A stretch of DNA of 64,000 nucleotides from Clostridiales bacterium (GTDB taxonomy: Bacteria > Bacillota > Clostridia > Christensenellales > CAG-314), in NCBI GenBank assembly GCA_022508345.1, contig JAFLVK010000002.1:325649-389648 (forward strand), given 5' to 3'. Made by a program: the position numbers and the translations under genes. The notes under the pieces were generated by a model. The model searched no databases. It saw only the letters and a list, made by a program, of their open reading frames with translations, and was not told where the DNA came from. Numbering within the stretch: the stretch's first letter is position 1; each line of letters opens with the position of its first letter. This document shows, piece after piece, positions 45,830-55,202 of this stretch.

Positions 45830-45912
45830 CCGACCGCGTGGGTGCATAGCACACAAAGTGCAAGGTTGCGCAACACAGTTGCAGTCAACCAAGCCCACGC
45901 GCGTGTGGTCGG
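45830..45912 (-). ncRNA. Candidate structured 3'UTR element directly after ypeB stop
   Basis: CCGACC(45830-45835)/GGTCGG(45907-45912) and GCGTGGG(45836-45842)/CCCACGC(45894-45900) closing helices; internal GTGC/GCAC and GCAAC/GTTGC hairpins. Confidence 0.45.
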
Positions 45913-47256
45913 TTACATTACTGTATAGCCTTCAGTATTCTCAATAACCTTGAACAATTCCACCTCTTGTCCTGTCTTACTGTCAACGTACACGTAGTAC
46001 TGACGATCACCCATCATGCATTGGAATTCGTAGCAAGCGTAGTATTCGTTGTTCTTTTCAATTAACGCCTTTGCAACATTGGTAACCTTCAATGCACCGT
46101 TAATTGTTTGCTGTGCGTCATCCTGCGAAACTTCACCGAAGCTAACATCCCAATCGCGGTGATTCATAAGGTATGCCTTAGCCTCCAAGCCTACCACTTC
46201 ACCTGTTGTGTTGTCAATTGCTACCTTGATAAGGTCGGGGTACACAATTACATCGTCCACAACCGTTGTGCAGTTAACGTAGGTCAAAAAGTCTTGAGTT
46301 TTTGACACCCACACGCCCTTGACGTTGTAACCAAGCTTTTGGCAGAATTCCTCCGCAGTCTTGATGCATCCGTCTGCATCCACCTTGGTTTCGCCTTGTG
46401 CTTCGCTGTAGGTTTCGTACTGCACTACCTTGCCACCGGCAGTTAACATAACTCTGCCGTTTTCCAGTTCATACACATACATTACGCCCTTGCTGTTGAT
46501 TTCGTCCACAAACTTGCCCTCACCAAACAATTCGGACACAATTTTTGCACCCATGTCGTGAGAAATCTTGTGGTCGCATTTCAACACCTTTTCCTGAACA
46601 CTCTCAGAGAACGGTCCGTCGTAAATTAGCTTTTCGTAGCTGAAAGCGTTTTGTTCAACCTTGTTGAGGCTTTCGGAAAGTGCACCAACATTGTTCATGC
46701 CGTTGCCGTTGGTGATGAACAGTCCACTGTCACTTTCGGCGTATTCCTGTAAAAAGTCGTACAGACGTGTTGCTACGTTGTCCAAGTTGTCTAGCGCAAT
46801 GCGCTCGTCAGCAGTAAGCTTTTCCCCTTTGCTAAGCTTGCCCAGCAGATACGTTGCGTAGTCCTGCGTTTGGTTAACGAAGGTCTGAACAGCCATGAGG
46901 TTGTTGCTGTCTTCAATGGGCAGGTGGGACAAGTTTTGGTTGACTGCGTTAGCGTGAATGATAACGTAGGTTAGCATTTGCGTTTGATGCGCCACATCGT
47001 TACTGATTGTCAGCTTGCCGAGGTTGGCATCAAGGTTTTTCATGCTGTCGCAAGCAAGATACAGCGAACGCTTGTATTCGTTTTCCTGCGAAAGCTTGTA
47101 GTAGTTTTCGTCGGTAATTTGCGACATGCGCATGTTACTTATTTTGCTAGATAGCACCACTCCGATGATAACCGCCGTTGCAATTGCAAGAGCCGCAAGC
47201 ACACCGAAGAAAATCATCCAGAAATTTTTGATTACTTTGTTTTGTCTTACCATCAT
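45913..47256 (-). CDS. ypeB: Germination protein YpeB
   Basis: 447 aa; N-term TM, PepSY-like C-term repeats; directly downstream of sleB-like gene. Confidence 0.88.
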   Translation of the reverse strand: MMVRQNKVIKNFWMIFFGVLAALAIATAVIIGVVLSSKISNMRMSQITDENYYKLSQENEYKRSLYLACDSMKNLDANLGKLTISNDVAHQTQMLTYVIIHANAVNQNLSHLPIEDSNNLMAVQTFVNQTQDYATYLLGKLSKGEKLTADERIALDNLDNVATRLYDFLQEYAESDSGLFITNGNGMNNVGALSESLNKVEQNAFSYEKLIYDGPFSESVQEKVLKCDHKISHDMGAKIVSELFGEGKFVDEINSKGVMYVYELENGRVMLTAGGKVVQYETYSEAQGETKVDADGCIKTAEEFCQKLGYNVKGVWVSKTQDFLTYVNCTTVVDDVIVYPDLIKVAIDNTTGEVVGLEAKAYLMNHRDWDVSFGEVSQDDAQQTINGALKVTNVAKALIEKNNEYYACYEFQCMMGDRQYYVYVDSKTGQEVELFKVIENTEGYTVM

Positions 47257-47261
47257 TCACC

Positions 47262-48020
47262 TCACGAACAGAAGATATGCTTGCCGATAGTTACAAGCTG
47301 CGGACGAGACCATATCCATTTGCTGGTTGCCGTTGCGGGATTGAAATAGTAAATTGCGCCACCGGTGGGATCCCAGCCGTTCAAGGCGTCCTGAGCGGCA
47401 CGCGTGCACTCGTCGTTGGTACCCATGTTGATTTGTCCGTCGGAAACACAGGTGAATGCGCCTGCCTGGTAAATTACGCCGGAAATGCTGTTGGGGAAAG
47501 CGCTGCTCTTCACTCTGTTGAGAATGACAGCGGCTACCGCAACCTTACCTGTGTAGCTTTCACCGCGCGCTTCACCGTAGATACAGCAGGAAAGCAAATA
47601 CAAGTCGCTGTTGCTTAGCGAACCTGCTGTTGTGGTTCCGCTTGAGCTTGCTGTTCCTGACAGCGTGATTCCCATTGCCTTTGCCGTGGCAGAACCTACA
47701 ATGCCGTCGGCGGTTAGTCCGTTTTTACGTTGAAAGTACTGCACTGCCGATTTTGTTTTGGCACCGAAGATGCCGTCTACACTACCCGTGTAGTAACCCC
47801 AACGCTTCAGTTTGGTTTGAATTGTCTTGACTGTTGCGCCTGTTGAGCCCTGCTTGATAACTGCTGCGTCCGCCGTCGGTGCGGTAAACACAACCAGCAA
47901 TGTTACAAGCGTGAGTAACGCCAACACCATTGCAACTATCTTGACCGTTTTTGTTTGCGTCAAAATATATCCTCCTTGATTTTTTTGTTTAGTATGAGAA
48001 TTTGACGCGTAAATATTCAA
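47262..48020 (-). CDS. sleB: Spore cortex-lytic enzyme SleB-like
   Basis: PG-binding domain GSTGATVKTIQTKLKRWGYYTGSVDGIFGAKTKSAVQYFQRKNGLTADGIVG plus hydrolase_2 domain CIYGEARGESYTGKVAVAAVILNRV. True start likely internal. Confidence 0.92.
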   Translation of the reverse strand: MNIYASNSHTKQKNQGGYILTQTKTVKIVAMVLALLTLVTLLVVFTAPTADAAVIKQGSTGATVKTIQTKLKRWGYYTGSVDGIFGAKTKSAVQYFQRKNGLTADGIVGSATAKAMGITLSGTASSSGTTTAGSLSNSDLYLLSCCIYGEARGESYTGKVAVAAVILNRVKSSAFPNSISGVIYQAGAFTCVSDGQINMGTNDECTRAAQDALNGWDPTGGAIYYFNPATATSKWIWSRPQLVTIGKHIFCS

Positions 48021-48089
48021 AAAAAAGCCCGACTTGATGTCGGACTTGTAAATATGTACGTATGCGCAATTATTGCATAACTACACCTG

Positions 48090-48833
48090 CTACCACCTTT
48101 TGTCGTTAAAAGGCGGTTTTGTGTAATTGGGTTCGTGGTTTTCCGCCGTTTGCTCGTCTTCCGCAGTCGGTTCTTGCCATTCTTCATCCGTTGCCTGTCT
48201 AAGCGCAACGCCGTCAGCCTGATTTATCTTTACTATCTTTTGTATATCTTCATTCAAGGCAAGAATATCGTTTAGCAAGGGATATTTGTCAAACATTTGC
48301 TCCGTCAACTTGTCATTCTCACCCAGTTCGGATTTGTCCACCACCGTGTCGAACAGTTCGATGTAATCGTAGCTCATCTCACCGTCATTGCGAGCTATTG
48401 CTATCACGTATTGAACAATACATTTCTCATTGGACATATTGTACGGCAACACTTCTATACGTCCGCTTGCCACCCTGCTGAAAGGCACAACGTATCGGTA
48501 AATCTGATTGCTGGCAAATTGCTTGGTTTTGAAATCTATCATTACAACAACCTTGTTTTGCGCTGTTAAGTGATGTCCAATGTAAGATTTTTGTCCGCTA
48601 AAGCCTGAGCGATACATTTTGGTTTCAATGGTCTCACCCTTGTGTGTTTCCATGTAGTTACCCAGCAAAGCAAGGCAAAATACAGCCGCGGTAAATCCCA
48701 GTGGAACAAACACAAAAAATACCCAACTTAAATGCTCGCCCGAATTTGCCTTGTAGACAAAGGAGCCTATTGTAACTGCCACTATGCTTACGATACAGCA
48801 CAGTAATACCCATATCAAATATTTCTTTTTCAT
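48090..48833 (-). CDS. Hypothetical membrane protein (paralog of next)
   Basis: Two N-term TMs; C-term '..YPLLNDILALNEDIQKIVKINQADGV' matches neighbour's '..YPELSDMLALQDDLNKILEINAANGI'. Confidence 0.65.
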   Translation of the reverse strand: MKKKYLIWVLLCCIVSIVAVTIGSFVYKANSGEHLSWVFFVFVPLGFTAAVFCLALLGNYMETHKGETIETKMYRSGFSGQKSYIGHHLTAQNKVVVMIDFKTKQFASNQIYRYVVPFSRVASGRIEVLPYNMSNEKCIVQYVIAIARNDGEMSYDYIELFDTVVDKSELGENDKLTEQMFDKYPLLNDILALNEDIQKIVKINQADGVALRQATDEEWQEPTAEDEQTAENHEPNYTKPPFNDKRW

Positions 48834-48848
48834 AACCGTACGAATTTA

Positions 48849-49484
48849 TTAGTTGTATTGAATGTTGGAGCGAATACCGTTAGCAGCGTTGATTTCCAGT
48901 ATCTTGTTTAGGTCGTCCTGTAGCGCAAGCATGTCGGACAACTCAGGGTATTTATCTACCAATTGTGGAGATATCTGCTTGACGTCCTCGATGTCCGCGC
49001 TTTCCACCTTTACTTCAAATACAGGCAGGTACTGATACTCGTATTCAAAGCCCTCCTTTCTGAAAGATATTACAAGGCTTACAAAGCTTTGTTCGTCACT
49101 CAGTTCAACATCTTCACCCGTGCGATAGGTTTCCAAGCGAAAGCCTGCCACGTCCGCGAACTGTATTATTTCCCTGGTGGACAGGTAGTTGTTTGCAAGA
49201 CGACTGCTTGCAAAGTCCACATACAACAGATAGTTGCCCCACTTGTACTGCCTGTCCGTTACGATACCTTCGCTGAGCAGTAGGGATTCGAATCGCTTGG
49301 ATGAGCGTTGGGAAAGTATAATTACCAGGTAAACTATCAATGCGAAAATTACAAGTGCAGCAATAAAAGCCCACCAAGGCAAGTCAACACCTGTATAAGC
49401 CTTGAAAGTAACGGCAAATATTGTCAAAAACATCGCCGCGCACACTAAAATGATAATTAAAACAATCCATTTGTTTTTGGTCAT
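48849..49484 (-). CDS. Hypothetical membrane protein (paralog of previous)
   Basis: See neighbour. Confidence 0.65.
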   Translation of the reverse strand: MTKNKWIVLIIILVCAAMFLTIFAVTFKAYTGVDLPWWAFIAALVIFALIVYLVIILSQRSSKRFESLLLSEGIVTDRQYKWGNYLLYVDFASSRLANNYLSTREIIQFADVAGFRLETYRTGEDVELSDEQSFVSLVISFRKEGFEYEYQYLPVFEVKVESADIEDVKQISPQLVDKYPELSDMLALQDDLNKILEINAANGIRSNIQYN

Positions 49485-49612
49485 AAATTTGTGCTCCGTA
49501 ATTGTGTTTGCTTAATTATAACACACATCGATGTAAAATGCAAAGATATGCTTGTTTGTGAATTGTATTAAAAAAGGCCCTTGAAGTAAGGGCCCGTAAA
49601 ATGACTGTGCTG

Positions 49613-50143
49613 TTAATGTGCTGACTTCCATTTGTTTATGATTTCCATCAGCTTGGATTTGTAAATTATCTGATTTGTTCCGTTGCTTTCACCACCGACA
49701 AAGCACAACGGCGGATACACTACACACCACCAGTTGTTGCCGGCACCGCTTCCCAGTTCGATAATAAGCGCATCGTACACGCCTGCAGCAAGCGTAACGT
49801 CGCCGTAGCTTCTGTCAGGGAACTGCTCCTCCGTGAGCTTGGCATGGCTCTTGTATGCAAAGCCGTTTTGTTGAAGCACATTGTCGCACACGGCTTCGAT
49901 ATCGCGCAAATGCGATTTAACAATGCTCATTGCCTTTTGTTTGCTAGTTGCGTTGGCTAGGTATGGGGTGAGATAATCTACAACTGCGCTCTTGACCTCG
50001 TACTTTACGTTTTGATCGGCAGTGTCGTTGCTGTCCGCGCGGATATGTATCCTCAAAAAATCTGCATTTGTTTTGCTGGGGACTGCAGCTATCACTGCCA
50101 CCAATACTACAAGCGCTACCACTGCTACAACTATCTTTTTCAT
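49613..50143 (-). CDS. spoIIR: Stage II sporulation protein R
   Basis: FLRIHIRADSNDTADQNVKYEVKSAVVDYL; GAGNNWWCVVYPPLCFV. Confidence 0.94.
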   Translation of the reverse strand: MKKIVVAVVALVVLVAVIAAVPSKTNADFLRIHIRADSNDTADQNVKYEVKSAVVDYLTPYLANATSKQKAMSIVKSHLRDIEAVCDNVLQQNGFAYKSHAKLTEEQFPDRSYGDVTLAAGVYDALIIELGSGAGNNWWCVVYPPLCFVGGESNGTNQIIYKSKLMEIINKWKSAH

Positions 50144-50299
50144 ATCGCACCTCGCAAATACTGTTTACACTTTTGTTATTGACGGTTTTGCGACAGTACA
50201 AAAGAAAAAGCCACGCAAATTCGGCAGAATTTACGCAACTTTCAAGCTGTTTTGTCGAAAGGAGGTTCGGGTATTTCGCCCAAAACGGCTTCGCTTCGC

Positions 50300-50346
50300 A
50301 CACGCATACTTTTAGTAACTTGAACGAAATATAATTGTATGCGTGT
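50300..50346. other. Perfect 10-bp inverted repeat in spoIIR-ispE intergenic region
   Basis: ACACGCATAC (50300-50309) ... GTATGCGTGT (50337-50346). Confidence 0.5.
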
Positions 50347-50433
50347 ACTCGTTGCAGATTGTTTTGTAGCGTAACACCCTCACCTCTGCTGATGCGGTAT
50401 GCGATATGCGATACAATATGAATTTAGTTATTA

Positions 50434-51300
50434 TTATATCTCTATTATTCCATTTGGTACGGACTTGCAGACATCAGTTGTAAAACCGTGGGCGTTGAGT
50501 AGTTCCGCTACCTGCCACGCCTGTTCAGCCGTTTGACAGGCTACATAGTAGGCACTGCCACTTCCCGTCATGTTACAGCACATATTGTGAGCTTGAATAA
50601 AGTCCAAGTAGTCATTGGCGTAACTGCTAACGCTCAATGTCGCTTGCTGTAAATCATTGTTCAACAAGGTGATTGCCTCACCGTTTGCGCCCTGCTGTAG
50701 CAAGCTCAACACCCTCTCGGTGTTATTTACCTGCACCGCATTCAAGGTGTCGAAAGCGGAATAAATTACACCGCTGTTCATGCTGATGTCAAAGGTTGTC
50801 AATGCAAAATACAACGGTTGGGACTGCTTGCAGTAGGTTACGTCGTCCCCCTTGCCCGTTAGTCTACCCAGTCCGCCAAACAGCATAAAATTGATGTCGC
50901 TACCCAGTGCCGCGCATAGCTCGTGCACTTTAGGTGAGTGAATATCCACGTTAAAAAGCTTGCACATGCAGTACACAACCGCTGCCGCGTCAGCAGACGA
51001 ACCGCCCAGCCCACCGCCGAACGGAATGCCTTTCTGTATACAGATGTCCACCCCCGGTATTGCTGTTGATTTACCTGCAAATGCCTGCCTAAACGCCACT
51101 GCTGCCTTGTAGGCGGTGTTACGCTCCTGTTCGATTGTGTCAACACCGCTTACCTTTACAAGCGAATCGGCGCGTTTGACGACCTCTACAACGTCACTAA
51201 TATCCACAGACGTTGCCGCGCTGTCAATGGGGTGAAATTCCCCTTGCTTAGCACCGACACTCAACGTAAGATTAAGTTTTGCAAAAACCTTTACTTTCAC
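50434..51300 (-). CDS. ispE: 4-diphosphocytidyl-2-C-methyl-D-erythritol kinase
   Basis: KVFAKLNLTLSVG, KGIPFGGGLGGSSADAAAV, MTGSGSAYY. Confidence 0.94.
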   Translation of the reverse strand: MKVKVFAKLNLTLSVGAKQGEFHPIDSAATSVDISDVVEVVKRADSLVKVSGVDTIEQERNTAYKAAVAFRQAFAGKSTAIPGVDICIQKGIPFGGGLGGSSADAAAVVYCMCKLFNVDIHSPKVHELCAALGSDINFMLFGGLGRLTGKGDDVTYCKQSQPLYFALTTFDISMNSGVIYSAFDTLNAVQVNNTERVLSLLQQGANGEAITLLNNDLQQATLSVSSYANDYLDFIQAHNMCCNMTGSGSAYYVACQTAEQAWQVAELLNAHGFTTDVCKSVPNGIIEI

Positions 51301-51415
51301 ATCAATATTGTATCACAAATATAAGAAAAAAACAACCAAAGCATTTATATCTATGTTTGACAATATGTTATAATTATGCTATAATAAATACACAAAGATA
51401 CAGGAGGGAAATACA

Positions 51416-52339
51416 ATGGCAAAGGTCAAAAGAAAGTACAAATTTAACTTCAGAGAATACATTTTCCCCGCCCTGTACGTTGTGGAATTTCTAGGTGCGG
51501 CACTGATTGGATTTTTCGGCAAGTCCTTTTTTGCATACGAAGCATTCAATACCCTGTGGGCAAATATCTTTTATATACTGTTTATCTCAGCGCTGTATAT
51601 AACTGCATTTGTACAAGAGGTGCTCGCGTCACGCGCTACTTGCGACGTGTTGACCAACGGCGCAGTATTTGTTGGTGGCATGATTACATGTGTACTGATG
51701 TACATTTTCGCAAATATATTTACCTTTGTCGCACTTGCATTTTCTGCAATTATGACAGCGGTGATAGCCATTAGATATGCGCTGTTGCTGCGCAAAGATA
51801 CAACGCTTGAACCCGATGTCAAGCGGATACTGGCTGTAGTCATGCTGCTACTGTTTGCAATGGTACAACAATTGGGTGTTGAATATGTCAACAACGAAAT
51901 TTGGGCACGGTCGTTGATACCTGCAGCAATACTATTTGTAGTGGCTAGTGTGGTAGCTGTGTTGTTAGTAGGAAAAATCTGGACCGACATTTATTACACT
52001 ACCGCTGGGCGCATTGGCAATGCCATTTGTGCAGTGCTGATACTGTTCTTCTTGGTGTATATGTATTGCGTTACTGCAATAGGCGTGGCAAATTGCTCAT
52101 TCGACGGCGAACCCCAAAAAATCGAATGCACCGTATTGGAAAAGCATATTCAAACGGGAGGCACACACGGCGTTACTCAATTTAAAATCAAAATTGAAAT
52201 TGATTCAAACGAGAAATGGCTCAACTTGCCCGTCACGGAATACCACAAACTATCGGAAGGCGACACGGTAACAATCGATTACTATTCGGGTGCATTTAAC
52301 CTACCCTACTACACCTACGGCGAAAAGAGCTCCCCCTAG
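51416..52339 (+). CDS. Hypothetical polytopic membrane protein
   Basis: Multiple TM segments; soluble C-term. Confidence 0.65.
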   Translation: MAKVKRKYKFNFREYIFPALYVVEFLGAALIGFFGKSFFAYEAFNTLWANIFYILFISALYITAFVQEVLASRATCDVLTNGAVFVGGMITCVLMYIFANIFTFVALAFSAIMTAVIAIRYALLLRKDTTLEPDVKRILAVVMLLLFAMVQQLGVEYVNNEIWARSLIPAAILFVVASVVAVLLVGKIWTDIYYTTAGRIGNAICAVLILFFLVYMYCVTAIGVANCSFDGEPQKIECTVLEKHIQTGGTHGVTQFKIKIEIDSNEKWLNLPVTEYHKLSEGDTVTIDYYSGAFNLPYYTYGEKSSP

Positions 52340-52416
52340 CACAGGGGAGCTCTTTCATTATCCATTCTTTTTTTTTCATTTATTTTATCTTCATTTATTT
52401 AACATTTCATTCGTCA

Positions 52417-52542
52417 GTTTGAGACGGCAGAAGCAAGGTAGGCGAGGCAAGCGAGCATTTACAAGGGGAGTGTACTGAGCGTACATGACCCGCAGGAAAG
52501 CGGAGCTTAACAAAGCATACCGACGCTTATAACGTCTCAAAC
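52417..52542. repeat. Dispersed structured repeat, copy C
   Basis: Perfect termini GTTTGAGACG/CGTCTCAAAC; AGAAGCAAGGTAGGCGAGGC, GGAGTGTACTGAGCGTACATGACC, ACGCTTATA shared with A and B. Confidence 0.82.
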
Positions 52543-54015
52543 CTTGTTGAAGACAACAATGCGCGCATCCTGCTCCAACGGGTTGGAAATTTCCGGATTG
52601 ATTGCCAGCAAGTCCTCTTCCGACATGTGAAGCCCCTTGGCAAGCTGCCACAGCGTTTCGCCCTTGTGAGCAAGGCAAACTTCAATTGCCGGCAACTGTG
52701 TTTTGTCAAACGGTTGTTCCGTTGCTGATACAATCACTGCAAACGTCACGTCGCGTTCGCTCTCGATGGAGATACACAGCTCCATTTCCGCTTGCAAGCC
52801 GCCGTTGTCTCTTACTGCAAAATCCATAACGGTAACACTTGCAAAAGACTGACATTGCGGCATGAGGTAATCGACGTCCACTGTCTCGGAGAAGGGCAAT
52901 TCCAACTGAGCGCTTTCCGTGCCTGCTTCTGTCGAATACAGCAGCGTTGCATACACCACGCCCTCCACAAGCGCCCTGCGTTCCATCGACTGACAGTTGG
53001 TAACCACTGCGCCAACATTAACAGCTGTGAGCACTGTTTTGCCTGCTTCCAAGGGCAAGTTCGCCGTTGTACGCTTGCGCTCTGTTGTGCTACCGCATGG
53101 CAAGGTTGTTGTGATGCTCTTGCGTTCAAACAAGAAATCACAGCTTGAACCGTAAGCATCATTTACCACGTCCACAACGCCTATTGTTGTAGCTTCAACA
53201 CGCGCGTTTGCCGCAATCTCCACTGTGAACACGGTGTTGACTTCGTTTTCCGAAATATCCAGGCGAACCTTGGTGTTTTTGGGTGTAAGCGACAGCTTTA
53301 TCTGGCTGTCGGCGTCAATTCCCGTTGCGTCCAGTTCTCTTTCAAAGTTAAAGGGAAGTGTATCCGTTACAATGCTGCCCTCCGACACATATGTAAGCCG
53401 CACTGTTGCTTCGCCCGCAATGCGCAGCACGCCGTTGATGACTGTGTAGTCGCCCACGCACAAATTGCTTTCCGCAATCAATACAGTTGTGATGTTGCGG
53501 GTGGCATTCAACTCCTCGTCGATAACAAGCGGCAAGTTGACAATGTTGCACGACTGCAAAATTTCCATGCTGTCGGTTTTACAAAATACGTCTTCGCCAC
53601 TGGACATATAGGGTACAGCTTCGGAAACGTAAGCGTAGGCTGTTACTTCCAAAAGAATGGTCAGCGTTGCGGTGTTGGCGTTGGTGTCCACCTTGCTGTC
53701 TACCGTCACCACGTCGAAGGTAAGCTTGCTGTCGGTATCCAACAATTCGCTTGTCATGCTAGCAGTGAAGTCAGCACTGTAGCCGGAGCTTAGTACCGTT
53801 GTGCCGTCGGAGTACAGGAACTTGATGTTTGTTTTGCCGTAGAAGGATACTTCTCCGTGACTTGCTTCGTAGCTGTTGACAACGGAGTCCACTCCCACCG
53901 ACAGCACCTGCGCAATATCCGTTTTAACAGAAATGCGCACGCTTTCCGCTGTCTGAATTTTGCCTATAAATTTACGGGAAAGACAGGACAAATTTTGAAA
54001 TTGTACGTTTGACAT
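52537..54015 (-). CDS. DUF3794 repeat protein with C-terminal LysM (SpoVID-like)
   Basis: Repeated DUF3794-like segments; LysM AHKGETLWQLAKGLHMSEEDLLAINPEISNP. Start set to MSNVQFQ. Confidence 0.85.
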   Translation of the reverse strand: MSNVQFQNLSCLSRKFIGKIQTAESVRISVKTDIAQVLSVGVDSVVNSYEASHGEVSFYGKTNIKFLYSDGTTVLSSGYSADFTASMTSELLDTDSKLTFDVVTVDSKVDTNANTATLTILLEVTAYAYVSEAVPYMSSGEDVFCKTDSMEILQSCNIVNLPLVIDEELNATRNITTVLIAESNLCVGDYTVINGVLRIAGEATVRLTYVSEGSIVTDTLPFNFERELDATGIDADSQIKLSLTPKNTKVRLDISENEVNTVFTVEIAANARVEATTIGVVDVVNDAYGSSCDFLFERKSITTTLPCGSTTERKRTTANLPLEAGKTVLTAVNVGAVVTNCQSMERRALVEGVVYATLLYSTEAGTESAQLELPFSETVDVDYLMPQCQSFASVTVMDFAVRDNGGLQAEMELCISIESERDVTFAVIVSATEQPFDKTQLPAIEVCLAHKGETLWQLAKGLHMSEEDLLAINPEISNPLEQDARIVVFNKV

Positions 54016-54176
54016 AAAAACCCCCACTAGTTTTTTAATTGATTTCAATGTAATATACGGGCTTTCGTGTCGTGATAGACCAAACAAATTATTTTTAATT
54101 GATAACAGCTTTTGAAATTATATGTCAATAAAACAGGAAATATAGTATATGGGATAAAATTTTTGCAACACGCCCC

Positions 54177-54425
54177 TTACACTATCGGTGAGGCGTGCTC
54201 CTTCAATGATATTTCACCGCACACAAGGTCGATGTAGCTGCAGCTTATTCTGTCGAAAATATCGTCGGTAAGCTTTATTATAAATACGTTGGAATGCGCT
54301 TCGGAAATAACACCCTTGTAGTGTTTGATTTTGTTACGTCCGCGGTTTAGCTTGACGTCCACGTTGCGCCCTAACATATCAAATATAAACTGTTTTGCTC
54401 CGTCCACATCTATTGTTTTTTTCAT
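54177..54425 (-). CDS. veg: Veg-family protein
   Basis: RNVDVKLNRGRNKIKHYKGVISEAHSNVFII. Confidence 0.9.
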   Translation of the reverse strand: MKKTIDVDGAKQFIFDMLGRNVDVKLNRGRNKIKHYKGVISEAHSNVFIIKLTDDIFDRISCSYIDLVCGEISLKEHASPIV

Positions 54426-54526
54426 TTTACACTCCGCGTTACGTTTACATTATTGACAACTGAAACGAGATTTATTCGGCAACAAAAAAGACTTGGTTTG
54501 TTACGCCAAGTCTTGTAGTGTTTAAA

Positions 54527-55021
54527 TTAAAAGTCGTCGTCTTCGTCCTCTTCTTCATCATCGTCGTCGAAGTCGTCGTCGAAATCTACATCGTCGAAGT
54601 CGTCCGTGAGGTCGTCAGGATAGTCGTCCAGTTCGATATCCATGTTTTCTTCGTCCTCGAAATCGTCATCGAAGTCGGCATCTTCCTCCATTTCTTCAAG
54701 GGGAATAACGTCCTCTTCTTCGGTATCTTTGGTGTCCTCGTCGTCAAGATAGGTACGCCAGTCTTCGTTGTCCTCGTCCATTTCGCCGCTTTCTTGGCGC
54801 TTGTAGTTAGCAAGACAGTTTTCGCACATGTCCTCGTCCATGCCGATGTAGGACGTTTTGCAAACAGGACACAGCTTGAGTGGTTCGTCGTCGTCAATGA
54901 TGTCGTCCAACAGTACAATACGGCTGTCCAAGCCAAGCTCGGCTTTGCAGATATCGCACATTTCCTCTTCCTGCAAAATATAGTTCAGTTCGCAACGCGG
55001 ACATTTCTTGTATTTTCCCAT
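54527..55021 (-). CDS. Zn-ribbon protein with very acidic C-terminal tail
   Basis: Three CxxC-type pairs then a ~70-residue D/E-dominated tail ending DDDDEEEDEDDDF. Confidence 0.75.
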   Translation of the reverse strand: MGKYKKCPRCELNYILQEEEMCDICKAELGLDSRIVLLDDIIDDDEPLKLCPVCKTSYIGMDEDMCENCLANYKRQESGEMDEDNEDWRTYLDDEDTKDTEEEDVIPLEEMEEDADFDDDFEDEENMDIELDDYPDDLTDDFDDVDFDDDFDDDDEEEDEDDDF

Positions 55022-55202
55022 GTTATCACCGTTAGATTGTAGTTTGAATGTGTTTAGTAAAATGATATGCTAAGGTATTGTATCCAACTAGCGCAACTAA
55101 TTTACCATTATTCGGTAAAATTGTAAACTGTTTTAAGGTAAAAATAAAAATTTCCAATAAGAAAAATAAGGCGGGAACATTCCCGCCTTATTTTTGCTGT
55201 AA

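Noticed and set aside
45584-45898. 104-aa ORF between galU and ypeB
   Set aside because: Crosses a terminator and several hairpins; composition not protein-like.
49944-50303. 119-aa ORF overlapping spoIIR in another frame
   Set aside because: Overlaps a confident spoIIR and runs into intergenic sequence; likely spurious.
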